Part shown: piece after piece, positions 34,801 to 47,404 of the stretch | Numbering within the stretch: the first letter of the stretch is position 1 | How the letters are laid out: each line of letters begins with the position of its first letter | DNA from: Paulownia fortunei | Lineage: Eukaryota; Streptophyta; Magnoliopsida; Lamiales; Paulowniaceae | Reading direction: 5' to 3' | Length of the DNA: 64,000 nucleotides | Assembly: GCA_019321725.1 (NCBI GenBank) | Contig: CM033110.1 | Span: 7,185,278 to 7,249,277 of the forward strand | Notes under the pieces: generated by a model | Database searches by the model: none | Told to the model about the DNA's origin: nothing | Seen by the model: the letters and a program-made list of their open reading frames with translations, nothing else | Translations under genes and position numbers: made by a program

Positions 34801-37800
34801 CTCAGCAGTCCGTATACAAATAAGAACCCAGCAATCAGACCCCCAACGTTCTTTTAGACCTCGTTCCAACCCAATCCCCCCTTTGGTTTTAGAACCCTAC
34901 AGCTGAAAGATAAAGTACCTTTTTCTATGCAAAACTCTAGTATTTGCTTCCCTAGAACAACCATGCTTTCCTTTTCTCTTCTCTCCTCAACTAGAGTTGT
35001 CCATGTTTAGGGCTTCTCAGATCACAGACCCAAACTTTCAAGACAACTCCACTTTCTTTAGGTTGAACAGACTGTCTTGTACAATATATTTCTTGATTGC
35101 ACCAAACATAAACTTTGAGTTCAAAGTTAAACGTATATATCATCAGAAAAGCCAGTACTGTTATCATGTCCAAAGATTACTAAGTAACGTAATACAAGAA
35201 AACATAACTAAAACTCGATAAAATTCCAAATCAACCACTATCAATCAGGCACTAATTAAAGATATGAAGGCACTTTATCAGGCTATATAACAGTAATAGT
35301 AGATTCCCATAGTCCTAATATAGGTTTCTGTATCTCAGTAGGGATCAGAGTTCTGGGACGGCAACACACAAATTTAAAGAACTGCCTAGCTCAGGAAACT
35401 ACCTGCAAACGATCTGATGCAGGACAAGAATGAATCGTTTTATTTCTATCCAGCACTTTCTCGATCCCTATCACCATCACTTTATCATTTATTTTAAAAT
35501 ATCCATGCCACTAACATTTTGTCCATTTTAATCAGCAAAAGGACCTCAGTGAAGAGAAGGGGAGGCGTTCACAGAATTTCATGCTGACAACTATCACAAG
35601 GCTAACTTCTTCTCTCTTGAAGAGAAAGTGTGCAATAATCAGAGACAAGTATGCATCTGTTCATGTTTCAAAAAGTGGAAACAAAGTGCATGTTTGGGAG
35701 CATTTTTGGAATGAAAGTCCATCTATAGAATTCTTAAGTGTTTTGGTAATGGTAAGTGTTTGGTAGAAATGTTTATGAGTATTGTTAAGTGTTTGGTAGA
35801 AATGCATATGAGCATTCTTAACTGTTTGGTATAAATGCACTTTATTGCTCATCTAGTAGGAGTACAAAAAAAGAAATTCAAAAGCCACAAATTTGCACTT
35901 CTCCAAAATGGACTTTTGAAGAAGTGACTTATTCTAAAAGTTCAGTCAAAGCCAAACACACAATTTTTTTACAAATGAACTTCTATATCTAAAAGTCCAA
36001 TTGGAATGGGATTCAAAACACCCTCATAATCATGGGTGGAAAAGAGAGGTGTGTCACACCATGCCTCAAAAGATGGGGATGCATTGGCAAAAGCTCAAAC
36101 AACAAAATCCAATCAGCAAAGAATTTCAAAACCAAGAGAATCTCATATAGTTTGGGGGAAAATCAAGAAAAAGAAATGAGAAGAAGTTTATCGAGAGAAT
36201 AGCAATTCTGAAAGAATTTAAAAAATAAAATAAATAGAAGGTCTTATGTCTTCAATATCCATACCTTCATTGGAGTAACATTGTAAGTAGATACACCAGT
36301 TATTGGAGTTGAACTTCTATTTTCAGCAGTGTAGAATGCAAGGGCACTCTCCCCTGGCTTGACCCTTACCTGTAAGTTAGATAGCACATAATTATGATAA
36401 AAGAGTAAAAAGCATTTAAAATGTCACCAAAATCTCTTTACAAATGATCTCCTGACATGCAAACAACAAGCATTTATCCTCATGTCCACATGGAAAAATG
36501 CATATTACTTAAGCACCTCTCTCTGTGTTGGTACAAACTTCCAGGGCATCCCATCAGCCACGTCAGCATTGAACTGCACAATAATCTCCCTGTAAACACA
36601 AGAACTAATGGTCATCCAAACACAATCTACCGAGGTTGAAGCATAACTATCTTCATTGACCCTAGAACCTTGCTATGCAGAAGAATCCAAGAACAATAGT
36701 AGTGATATTTACTAAATAATACGTCCTCGCCTTATTCAATTTTTAACTGAGAAAGCTATCGTATAAATACAGCTGTAAAAATAGGGAATACCCTACATAT
36801 GATGTACCAAGAAATATTGAGTTGCAGCCCACAGGAACAAAGTAAGTGGAAGCATGGTTAAAGTGGCTTCTACTACGCCAAAATGCAGCAGTTAAAAGTA
36901 TTGAGAAATTATAACTTCTTTCAAGTTTCCTCCTCACCTCTTCTTAGAAAATTACTCCCAGTCTTAGCAAACTATTGTCTTAGTCATACCAAATGCAATG
37001 AAAACTCAGTAGACATTTTGTAACTCCGATAGGAACTATAAGACAAAAAAACCCAAAAAAAAAAAAAAAGAGCCTAAAGAAATAGACTTGCCTGTTGCTT
37101 CTCCACCAAAAATTTAGTTTAACTTATGCATATGAGTTCCCTTGCGGGAAAAAAGAATAAAAAAATAATATTTAGGTCCGCCTTCCCTATTCCTCCTAAT
37201 TTTCTAAATATTGGCCTTTTAGTTAAAGATGAATGCAATTCTACCATTTCATAGAAATGAATAAAGCAGATCAGCATCTTTAAGCTATGAAATTCACACC
37301 TGGATGTAACAGTTCCATCCTTCGCATGACGAGCAATCTTTTCTTCAACACTCTGCAAAACACCAAGAGACAATGCATCTGTATCAATAATACAAAATGT
37401 ATAAGCAAAAACTAGCACCACAGATGAAATACAGTGAAACTATTTCACCTCCCGGCGCTGAACAGTACCCCCATAACCGGTAGCTTGACAAAACCTCCTA
37501 TATAGAGGAACTGCAGCGTAACTACACCCCACCATAGCAAAGACCAATCCAGTCAGGTATAAAAGCATCTTCTTAGATTTATTTTCCATAGTAGCATGAG
37601 TAGAATATTGCCGGCCAAAATTGACAGAACAGGATTCTCCCAGACTATAATTCCGCAAATTATTTCCATGCTTCGACATAAAACCCCGACAGTCAAATCC
37701 AAATGTTCGCCCGTATATATTGTTATTACTTGCTCCAACAAAAGAATTGCGTCTTGGACCCACAGCATCAAGGTGCCTTGATTGAAAAACATAGACAATA

Positions 37801-37973
37801 AATTTCTTAACAAACAATAACAGGTATTTAAGTATTCATATATGTGCAAAATTATCAAGATAAACAGATAGTAGCATTTGTGAAGTTAATTACCTGGATA
37901 AAAAGGGGGCTTGATGAAGAGAGCGTTTAATACAAGAAAAGAAATGGGCTCTAGAAAACCGGGAAAATGACAT
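28848..37973 (-). CDS. COX11: Cytochrome c oxidase assembly protein COX11
   Basis: Copper chaperone of the inner mitochondrial membrane that helps build the CuB centre of cytochrome oxidase. Seven coding exons on the minus strand: 37894-37973, 37449-37776, 37300-37352, 36517-36589, 36265-36369, 29029-29109 and 28848-28952. All splice sites are GT/AG, and the reading frame stays open for 274 residues plus TAG, close to the usual plant length. Features: basic, Ser-rich N-terminus suited to a mitochondrial presequence; one membrane span at about residues 97-116; conserved Cys123 just after it (RRFCQATG); copper-binding CFCF at 223-226; C-terminal [10 protein letters not shown]. Intron 5 (29110-36264) is 7155 bp and full of repeats. 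No disabling change seen, so the gene is probably functional. Confidence 0.95.
31030..31310 (+). mobile_element. TRIM-like mini LTR retrotransposon in COX11 intron 5
   Basis: A short terminal repeat of about 60 bp (ending TTTTGATGAAGTGGGCATTC near 31112) is followed by TATGGTATCAAAGC, which resembles a primer-binding site for initiator tRNA-Met. About 100 bp later there is a purine-rich stretch (GTGAGGGG near 31228) and a second copy of the repeat (TGTTGAATGTCACTCC through TTTTTAGATGAGACAGGCAC, ending near 31302). This is the architecture of terminal-repeat retrotransposons in miniature. The copies are diverged and the boundaries approximate. Confidence 0.5.
31600..32200 (-). repeat. LTR-like fragment in COX11 intron 5
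   Basis: On the minus strand this block carries a TATA-like CTATAAATAGGCATG near 31800, then a leader-like stretch with AATCAATAACGC near 31760. This arrangement is typical of an LTR promoter. No termini or internal coding region were found. It could also be an unrelated promoter fragment. Confidence 0.35.
32453..32700. mobile_element. Stowaway-like MITE (Tc1/mariner)
   Basis: 248-bp element flanked by TA on both sides (32451-32452, 32701-32702). Its left end is CTCCCTCTGCCCCCAAAT and its right end, reverse complemented, is CCCCCTCCATCCCCAAAT. These match the CTCCCTCCGTCCC-type inverted repeats of Stowaway. The interior is AT-rich and noncoding. It lies inside COX11 intron 5. Confidence 0.88.
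35753..35850. repeat. 33-bp tandem repeat, three copies, in COX11 intron 5
   Basis: Three adjacent units of about 33 bp (35753-35785, 35786-35818, 35819-35850), each beginning TAAGTGTTTGGTAGAAATG or a close variant. They may be part of a larger MITE-like block (about 35690-36030), whose ends both read roughly GTTTGGGAG / GTGTTTTGAAT, but I could not confirm target duplications. Confidence 0.75.
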
Positions 37974-39431
37974 GTTCAGTGAGAGTTGATCGTCTACTAT
38001 AATATCAGAACAAATTCAGCAGCATCTGCAAGACTGCGACCGGAAAGAAAAACAAAAAAACAAAAACAGGAAACCACTTATTAATTTCTCTTTGTAATTT
38101 TCTGAGAAAAATAATATTACTCTTCCACTCACGTAGCCGGAAGATCAAAATATAGTAAATATTACCAAAGAAATAGAGTTAATAGTCTTGGAAAGAAAAT
38201 GGGTCGGCATCAATATTCCCAAACCAATATAAAATAACAGAAATGAAGATTTTGGGAAGAAGACTCAACCTTCGTTTCAGTGTTTGGCGGCTTCACTTCA
38301 GCCGTGGGTTTTATTTCTCAAAGCCACGGACATGAAGCTTTGCGAGTAAATTGGGTAATTTGGATCGACTATTTTGAATGCTTGGGGTTACCGAGTAATT
38401 TCCAAGATCACATTGGGGTAAAACATATTTTAACAGTGGGGCTTGAGGGTGGGTTTTCGGGTTCGGGTATTTAGAATATTTTGTGGCCGTTTGGTTTCTT
38501 TTTCAAATTCATTTTGCATATTTCTAATACTTTTAGTTTGAAAATTTTTCGTAAAAATAAAAATATATTTGAATTAGTTATATTTTTATATTTGAAAATA
38601 AAAATATATTTGTTTTATAATGTCTTTTGCATGAAAACAAGTAAATTATTAGTAATTTTGAAAAAAACATTGGTAGGTGAAAGGATGCAAAATATTAGTA
38701 GGTTTAAAAATAATTTTAAAAATGAGAATAAATAGTATATCTAATAAAAATGGAAAAAACAAATGTATTTTTTAATTAGTAAAAATAGAAAGATTTTTTT
38801 TGAAAATAAAAGCAAACTCAATTTGCTATTCAATCTTGATCCAAAAAAGTCAGTACCCATTATATTGGGTCCGATTATTTCTATTATTATTGTTCAAATA
38901 AAAAAACTAATATCTAGGAAAAGAGCCAAAAATTTCAGATGTGGGAACTGGGCCAAACAAAACCTAACATCTTTTTTTTTTCCTTCTTTTTCTTCTTTTA
39001 ATTTTCATGTTGCTTCTTCTTTTCTAGTTCCTTTTCATCCTTCGCTTTCTTCCACGTTTCATCTGTAACTCAACCTCTTCCCCTCCCGCCTGTTAAGTTT
39101 TATCCTCCACCACTGCCATCTGCCCGTAGCAGCTACCTCATTTTTTTAAACAAAAATAGAGGTATTTAGCCTCTATTTTATTTTTTTCTTTTTAGGTCTA
39201 TAAAACAAAGACAGACCTCAACTTAATTTATCCTCTTCGGACCACTAAAATATGGTCAAAGAAAGATCTTACCGTCATTATATACAACAGCCACAGTAGC
39301 AATTGTTGCCATTGTTGTCATTAAAAAGTGTAATGGAAGCTTGGTCGATTGGGAAGAGCTTGGGAGTTGGGATAGAAATCACTAGACTGTGGTTAAATAA
39401 AAATGAAGTAAGTAAAAGCCCTAGCCCCTAA
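37974..39431. other. COX11 5' flank and AT-rich intergenic DNA
   Basis: Region upstream of the COX11 start codon. The first 100-300 bases presumably hold its leader and promoter, but I see no distinctive TATA box. An AT-rich block at 38475-38760 starts GGCCGTTTGGTTTCTTTTTC and looks repeat-derived. A T/C-rich patch lies at 38965-39065. No supported gene. Confidence 0.5.
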
Positions 39432-40542
39432 GGGCTCGATTAGTTCATCAGATGGGGATTGATTTGGTTGATTGCACTATTTAGGACAAGTTCTCCAAAT
39501 ACAATCTTGTGTATAGCACATAGGATAACAAAAATTGAATTGCAAGTTTAATTACTCATTTGTCCTTCAAGTGAAGAACACAATGAATCAAAAAAACGGT
39601 GTAATACATGCTACATTGGTTTATTATTTATCAGGTGCTTAGATGAAAATGTGACACTTTTTAATCATCCAAACATTCAGTGTATTGTCCACCGAATGTA
39701 GCATCTCAAGGACCCATCCCTACTGACCGCCATACCCACCATCTCCATTCTCCCCAATTGCCTGCCCCTCATCTCTAATCCAAACACACACCTCTCTCCA
39801 TTCTGCCCAATTGCCCACTCCTCCTCTCCAATCCAAACACACTCTCTTTCTCACTACACATACCAAAAAACACACACTATGGCGATCACCAACCTTTCCA
39901 ATTCTAATGGCAATTCCAACTATTTCTTTTTGGTTATATACGTATGCTCCAAGTTTTTTTTCTTTCCCAAATTCATAGAAAAAAGAAAATCATAGTGCCA
40001 GTATATGTGCTTAAAAAATCATAAAAAATGGAGACCCAAACCACTACCACCGGCTGTGTTTCACTTCTGATGTTCTCTACCAACAAATCCAAAGACCCTT
40101 CTTTAGGCGGCTCCTCCGCTTCTCCACTTCCCCCAAATGCCGTCTCTCTTTTTTCCCATCTTTGACCCTCCATCTTTTTCGCTACTACAATATCTAATCC
40201 TCCTTTTCTTCTGTGTGTAAAGATAACAATAGTAGTAGTATCAAAGAATGCAGTCTCAAGTTCGATTTTTTTGACTCTATCTTCATCCCAATTAAACTCG
40301 TAATGGAGAATTCATGCAGAGGTATAAAATTAAGGGCATACTAGTCAACAAGCGGGATTTTAATTTATAGATCCCATCAAATTATGGTATCATGCCACTT
40401 GTAGGTGGATACCCAATCAATTATTTAGTGGATAAGTTTAGGGGTCGGCCCAATAATGTCGAGCCACCATCAATAATCCAACTACTTAATTCAGCTAGAC
40501 AACTTTTCTTATCCAAGCTAATCAACCACTCTAATCAAGCCC
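39432..40542. mobile_element. PIF/Harbinger-like non-autonomous element
   Basis: 1111-bp block flanked by TAA on both sides (39429-39431 and 40543-40545), the 3-bp target size of PIF/Harbinger transposons. Its ends are inverted repeats: GGGCTCGATTAG at the left, and GGGCTTGATTAG as the reverse complement of the right end. No transposase frame is visible. With so short a TIR and TSD, chance is not excluded. Confidence 0.5.
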
Positions 40543-40955
40543 TAATTATATTTGTCTCATTTTTTTTCTTTAAACATTCCAATCGATAATCAGGTAGGAC
40601 AATATTATTGGATACTCAATCTAAAGTTTCAAGATCAAGGTGGGTAACCCAAAACTCAAAAAATTTCAAAGAAAAAGATTCGTTCTATTGAACCCAATCA
40701 AATCGAATCAGAAGCCGAAATACCTAACCCAAACCCCACCCTTAATAGGGAGATAAGTTAATTAGATTAGATAGAAAAAAGGGCTAAAATGAGAAATTTA
40801 AAAAATACATTTTAATCTTTTAAAAATAATAACATATTTGGAAAATGTATTTTGAGGGAATCTTATTTTTATTTACCAAAACATCCCCAAATTGATTTTT
40901 ATTTTCTCAAAACCCTTCTCTCATCTTTATATATCTTTCGATCATTATATCAAAT

Positions 40956-40993
<38 letters not shown>

Positions 40994-41378
40994 CATCCCA
41001 ACATTACAAAAGTATATAATATATATTATATCTTCCAATCATTGTCTTAATATAAATATTTTTTTTCTATCATTACATTAATATAATAACAATATTAAAT
41101 ACGATAAAAAATTAATGTTACACCACTATCCAAATGAAACCTTTATGAAATGACTTCTACATAGAAAATGTCAGTCCCAAAATAGAACACATTTTTCACG
41201 GGAATATATCACACCTTTGTTTCTCAATAACTCAACCAAAAATATTTACATTCACCAAACATTCTCCAATTCTACTGTCAAAACGTATTTTTCCAAAAAT
41301 ATTTCTCCCGAGACACCCAAAATAACATCACATGTAGAAGGTTTAAAAGAATTACACTAATAACATTAGCTAAATGTA
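40543..41378. other. AT-rich repeat region with an (AT)n microsatellite
   Basis: No gene. A pure AT dinucleotide run occupies about 40959-40987. The surrounding 40815-41330 resembles 26575-26995 in sequence (for example CACCACTA...AAATGAAA and CCAAAATAA near the right end), suggesting two copies of an AT-rich MITE-like family on either side of COX11. Confidence 0.5.
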
Positions 41379-41575
41379 CTCCCTTGCCCTAAAATTATAG
41401 CTCTCGTCATAACAATATAATTTTAAACTATTTAATCTTTGAATTAGTTTATTGTGTTGGTTTTTTTTAATCTTGCTATTATTTATTTATATCTTAATAT
41501 TTATTATATTATAATTAATTAAATAGAGAAAATATTTATTAAATTATTTATTATTGCACTCTTCAGCCCACTCCA
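41379..41575. mobile_element. Stowaway-like MITE, truncated by element C
   Basis: Begins CTCCCTTGCCCTAAAATTAT after TA (41377-41378) and shares interior sequence with the MITE at 32453-32700. It stops at 41575, where the 5' LTR of element C starts. The expected right end of about 50 bp is not found next to the truncated 3' LTR, so it was lost with that side. Confidence 0.7.
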
Positions 41576-43198
41576 TGATAAGTGCATATTTTGACATATT
41601 TTTCTATCAAATTCTTTATACTTTTCTTACTTTATTCTTGTTAATATTATTGTTTTATTATTGTTTTATTAATATTTTATGTTAGGGAATAAATGGAAGC
41701 ATGTTTCCAAACTTGTACAGTTTTTATAATTTGAGCATAACTTCATGATCAAAAGCCCTGTGGACCTGAAGCTTATTTCATTTGAAAGCCAAGAGATAGA
41801 GGTACAACTTTTCTGTCGGAAGCTCAGCCCAATTCAGTCTTAATGATAGCAGAAAATTCGTCCAAGTAGTTGTAGAAAATAGATCACCAAAATTCAGATC
41901 AGAGTTCAGCCCAATATTGATGTTTTTTACCAATTCGGTTATATATCATGAGCCTAAATTTATTTTAGGCTGAAATTTGGATATGTTATACCCAAGAGGT
42001 AAATAAACAAGTTTGCTGAAAACAAGATGGTGTGAAAATGTGTTGACATGGTAAAAACATAGGCTGCAAGTTGCTGCTGCTGTTAAAGGGCGGCTCTTGG
42101 ACATGACTCGGTAATTTGACCATATCTCCTTCATCCGACCGTAAAATTTGAAAAAAGATATATGAAAATATATCAGCGTTGAAAGATATACAATTTTTAT
42201 TCTTCACATGTCTTCAAAATCGGGATGTATCTAACCAAAAAATGTAATTCAATTTAATGGGTGAGAAATTTGTGTAACAACTTACCAACTCTTGGCAACT
42301 AGCATACCACTTGATTAACCCCTCCATTGTTTGTTTGGCCTCTAGCTTACTCCAAGTACTATAAATAGGCCATGTATTAAGCTTGTAAGAGGAGGGGGGT
42401 AGAGGGTTTCTTTAGGCTAAGTTATCTAGTTTGTATGTTTTCTAGTATTGTAAGTTTTCTAGTAGTAATAGAAATGCATTCTCTAGTTTCTCTTATATTT
42501 TTAGTCTTTGCTACTTTTATTATGTCTTTCTAAATTTTATTTTGCTGAGGAAAAAGGGTGAATCTCTTGATGGAGGAAGAGAAATGGTTATAAGGGTAGA
42601 AATTATTTAAGTATGTTGAATTATTATTTTTATTTTTGATCTAAACCTTACTTGTTTTGTGGTGATTCTTGATTTATGTATCTCCAATAGCACAACAAAT
42701 ACTTGGGTTCATTTAGCTTATTGTACGGTTTTACCCCACCAACTGCTAATGTGAAACCTTGATTTGTTATTGATGAAGGTGTGCATAAATGCTAGATCCC
42801 ATAAATAAGTGTTGACGTTAAGAAATAATTTGCAATAATAAGACAATATCATGATTACCTTATTGCATGAGTTACTTGATAATATCTTCCTATTGGAACC
42901 TTCATTATATATGGATTCCAATTGTGGCAATTAATAGAGGTAAAAAGAATAAATAATCATTTCTCTATCCAAAACTCAGGAGTAGATCCCTAATCCTCAG
43001 TACTTTTATTATTTCAGTTTTTCTTTAGTTACATCATTCATTAATTGTTCATATATTTTGATTCACATAAACTCCATCTTTTTAGAAATATAAAGTTGAA
43101 TTCTTCAAACAACTTCCTTGTGGATCGACCTCGGACTCACGAGAAATTTATTACTTACTACAACCTGCACTTGGGTTTGCAACCTTAAAGTTGTAGCA
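41576..43198 (+). repeat. 5' LTR of element C
   Basis: 1623 bp, starting TGATAAGTGCATA and ending GTAGCA just before the primer-binding site. The first 545 bases or so match 54952-55500. A TATA-like CTATAAATAGGCC lies near 42360, followed by a likely leader. The phrase CTTGTGGATCGACCTCGGAC near 43120 is typical of this lineage. ORFs here are chance frames. Confidence 0.88.
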
Positions 43199-43204
43199 AG
43201 TTTT

Positions 43205-43220
43205 TGACGCCGTTGCCGGG
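43205..43220 (+). other. Primer-binding site of element C (tRNA-Asp type)
   Basis: TGACGCCGTTGCCGGG, one base different from the tRNA-Asp 3'-end complement TGGCGCCGTTGCCGGG. It lies six bases after the LTR end, the same spacing as in element B. Confidence 0.88.
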
Positions 43221-44523
43221 AAGGCAAGGTAAGTATTCAGGTTTGTTAATATTTTTCCTTTGTAAATATAGTTTGTTTATTTTCTTTATGGATATATGGT
43301 TATATGGTATCGTAGTCATAATTCTTGACGTTTAGTAAGAAATAATTCCGAAACTTTGTTTGAAACTTTGTTTGAATCATCTCCACACACTTCCACCATG
43401 GTTGAAAATAAAAGTGTCTAGGATGAAAATGAGAATCAACAGGTGCGTACCATGCGTTATTACTTGCAACCTCCTCGAAATTCTTCTCCTTCTTGTTTCA
43501 TTTTTCCTCTAAATGCAAATAATTTTCGATTCAAGTCAGGTATGATCCCTTTACTTCCTAATTTTCATGGTTTAGACTCTGAAAGCTCTTACTTGTATTT
43601 AAAAGAATTTGATGAAGTATGTGCCACTTTTGATGATCAAACTTGCACAAATGAGATTGTTAAGCTCAAATAATTTCATTTTTCTTTAAAAGATAAAGCA
43701 AAAAATTGGCTTAATTCTTTAAAACCTAGGTCAATTGGCACTTGGCAAGAAATGCAAGCTGAATTCTTGAAAAATTCTTTCCAACTCATAAAACTAATGC
43801 TTTGAAAAGACAAATTCAAAATTTTTCTCAAAATTCGAATGAAGCTTTTTTTCAATGTTGGGAAAGATTTAAAGATTTGTTGAATTCATACCCATATCAT
43901 GGTTTTGAAAAATGACGCTTAATTAGTTTCTTTTATGAAGGTTTAACTCCTAAAACAAAATAATTTGTTGAAACAATGTGTAATGGTGAATTTCTTGACA
44001 AGGAACCTGATGAAGCCCTAGAATATCTAGATCATTTAGCAGAAAACTCTGAATCATGGCATAGTGTTAATTCTTTCGAAGGTTCTATTAGATCTAATCT
44101 TGCTAATAGTAATAAAGAAAAATATTACCTTAGCCAAGAAGATGATCTATATGCTAAGCTTGCTAGTTTAACAAGAAAAGTTGAAGCCATGGAACTTAAA
44201 GAAGTAAAGGAAATCAAATATGTGCAAGAGGAAGAAGTTTGTAGCAATTGTGAACTTTTGGGGCACTCCACCAATGAATGTCCAAACATTCCAGTACAAG
44301 CAAATTTTATGAACACATTCAAAAAACCTTTCCATTCTTCATATTCTAAAACTTACAATCCACAATGGAGAAATCATCCCAATTTCAGTTGGCGAGATGA
44401 TAACCGTGCCCAACTACTGCATTCACAAAAATTATCAAACTTTCATTTTTATCCAACTCCACATACAAAATCCATTGAGGAGACTTTGCAAGTATTTATG
44501 CATGAACAAACAAACATCAATAA

Positions 44524-47404
44524 TGTAACACCCTCATTCCTACACAACCATATATATTGTATAATTTGACATGATAGAACCTGTGTGCATGCATGGAATA
44601 TTTATTTATTTATTTAACATTTTAAGAAAAGCTAAATCACTTCTTACATACACAACCCTGTTTAAAATAGAAGGATCAGTATTTATATAAAAACACAACA
44701 CCCATAACGACCACAATATTTACATACTTATTTATAGTAAAGTGTTAAAAGAGAAATATAGTACCAATCTAAAAACATAATACACCAGACTCAAAATATA
44801 ACAAGCCAACAAAATAGCCCAACAGGTCGTCATCCATGTACACACTCCCTCAAACACCTGCAGGAGCTCCAACAGCCGACCAACCAGCCAAAGATGCTTC
44901 AAGCATCGTCGTACTCACCTACAATGCATAAACTATATGAGCTAACGATCAGCAAGTAAAGATTATGCATGTCAAAGAATAATCCACAATATCAAGTCAT
45001 GTAACTCAAAATGCTATGCTCACAATGCAATTTTATGCATCAAAATATTTCTCTCAAAATCATTTCTTTCTTGGGCCCCTGACCAACGCTACTATCCATG
45101 CACCGGAAAAGAGCTCTGTACACCGCCATAATCCAATGGCTAATAATCATATAAGCATGCAAATCCATGCATACTCATACGCATGCAAATCCATGCACGC
45201 GAACCTGCAAATCCATGCATAAAACCATGCAAATCCATGCATGCTTCGATGCACTAGTAGTGGTCAGCAAAACATTTTCCTTTCTCTGAATCATGCCGTG
45301 CAATGCAAGATTTATCACAATGCTCGTATATGATGCATGCACGTGCTAATGATAATGCCCATGTATGTATGCTCAATGGAGAGCCCTCTACTATGCACAT
45401 ATGATTTATGATATCACATATAATTCACACATCTACTATGTCTATGCATTGTGGTTGCAAATGAATCTTTACTTACCTTTCACTTGGTTGGTGGCTTAGT
45501 CTAAATTTGTTTAGTATTCCTCTCCAACCTTAGATGTAAAATAGCCTGTAATATTACCCAACATCAATCACCATTCCCAATTTGGCAAGTTGAAAGCACA
45601 AAATCTCATACTAGACCTTAAACACCAAGCTATAAGCTAACAATCAAGCTTTCACAAACTAGAACCCAATACAGCCCCTCAAATACCTCAATTTCTCATC
45701 TTAAATGCATGCAAACATCATGTAATTGAAGTATTATAACTCTAATAGCATGTACCTAATTGTTAACCCTCAATAGCAACATATCAAGGTTGAAACATGC
45801 TAAGTGATCAAATGTGGCAGATTCACATTTTCATATTTTCTTGCTGTCAAGTTTAGTTGCATGATAATTTTAACATCCCTAAGCATATCCAATCACTCCC
45901 AAATTTTTACCACACTTATATAACATGTATATAAATGTAACCATATCATATAATTGCTAAAAATTACGGATATAGCTTCCCAAGTTCAGCTCTCTTCACA
46001 ACATACTGAAACAGATTGTTTCCTACCGTGACAGTTTTGCACACTTCATGACATTAATGGTTTTGGCACCCTTAAGTATATTCAATCACTCCAACATTTT
46101 CACCATACTTAGATAACATATATAAGGAGACAAACAGGTCATATTATTACCAACAATAATGGATTTAGCTCCCTTAATTCAGTTTCCTTCACAGCACACC
46201 AAAACAGATTTTGCTATTTTGGCAGTTTGAGTGTTTCTCCAATATCATTCTCTATTTCAATTTCCAACTGATAAAACTTCATTCCAATACTCTTAACTCA
46301 TATATGGTCATGTAAATGGTAATAATTATAGGTTTTATTCAACATACCATACACTTTTGAAGCCTAAAACACAAGAAAACAGTAAGATGACAGTTTCTGC
46401 CACAAGTATTTCCTATTAAGTGTTTGTGATCAAAAACCCTTTCTTTGTGCACCAAAGTCTAACTAAAAACTTCATAACACTTTTATAAGAGATATTTAAA
46501 GCTTAATAAACCATAAAACCATTCATAATAATCTGAAAACCAAAGGCAAAACCGTAGATAAGTGTTACCTATGCAGATTTTGAGGCTAACTTGATGGTAA
46601 TCACTTTTTCTTTGCTTTTCTTGCTTTTATTTCAACTTGGAATCAATTTGGATCACTTGGAGACCTTAAGGTGTGTGTTTGGAAGATGAAAATGGATGAA
46701 ATGAGGGTCTGATCGTTTCTTAAGGGTGAAGGGTTGGAGGTGTTAGCTTGAGATGTTAGCTTAAGCTTAATAAGAAAGCATGAGGTGGCAAGTAAATGGC
46801 AAATCTGATTTTCTCCCTTATCTTGCAGCCCTAATCTTGTGTGTCTCATCTATTTTTATTTGGTTGCAACCTATCTTAATCACCATTCATTCCCATAGGT
46901 AATTCCTATGTCCGTTCATTCGATCTCCAAACCGATTCGCATCCGATTCTTAAAGAATTATCTAGTTTGCATTTCTAAAATCATATGCACATAAGGGCCT
47001 TGTAATATGACACTTAAATCATATTATATCATGTCCAATATCCCAAGTATACTAATTTACAAATATATACTTTTGAAATAACTTGATCAAATCAAATTAA
47101 ACCGTATAAGGTTACTAGTAACACTTTTAGCACTTCCAAAATTATAACCTATATATCCCATCTATATCTAATATTGATCCACCTCATTTTCTTCTTATTT
47201 CAATATAAAATCAACTACTTAGATTAAGAAATTCAATAACTAATATCGTGCAAGAGCTTCAGCATTAAGTTTAATATTCAAGAATGTCGTATAAAATAAA
47301 ATAAATTATGCAATGTCAATAGAAATGCAAATAGCATATAAAATTAACATGTAATGCATGAATCATATTTGGCCATGTGAGTAGTAAGAGGCTCGGGTAT
47401 CACA
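44524..47404 (-). mobile_element. Solo LTR of a Tekay-like retrotransposon nested in gag
   Basis: 2881 bp bounded by TG...CA and flanked by a perfect 5-bp duplication, AATAA, at 44519-44523 and 47405-47409. In the minus orientation it starts TGTGATACCCGAG. It is homologous to the LTR at 62865-64000, sharing AAAAGTGTTACTAGTAA and ATTTCAAAAGTATA. No internal coding region is present, so it is a solo LTR formed by LTR-LTR recombination. It contains a cluster of CATGCA motifs. Confidence 0.92.
45155..45244. repeat. Four-copy TGCAAATCCATGCA repeat (RY and octamer-like motifs) in the solo LTR
   Basis: The motif TGCAAATCCATGCA occurs four times in about 90 bp with spacing of about 20-25 bp. Three copies are extended at the left to CATGCAAAT. 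CATGCA is the core of the RY element bound by plant B3 factors, and ATGCAAAT is an octamer sequence. Another CATGCA lies near 45098. The role is inferred from motif identity only. Confidence 0.8.

Noticed and set aside
39973..40173. Minus-strand ORF (MEGQRWEKRETAFGG...)
   Set aside because: Lies within the PIF/Harbinger-like element. Short, with no recognised domain and no splice-consistent extension.
45155..45244. CRISPR-like array (regular short repeats)
   Set aside because: The repeats are 14 bp with spacers of about 10 bp inside a plant LTR. CRISPR arrays are prokaryotic and have longer repeats and spacers.
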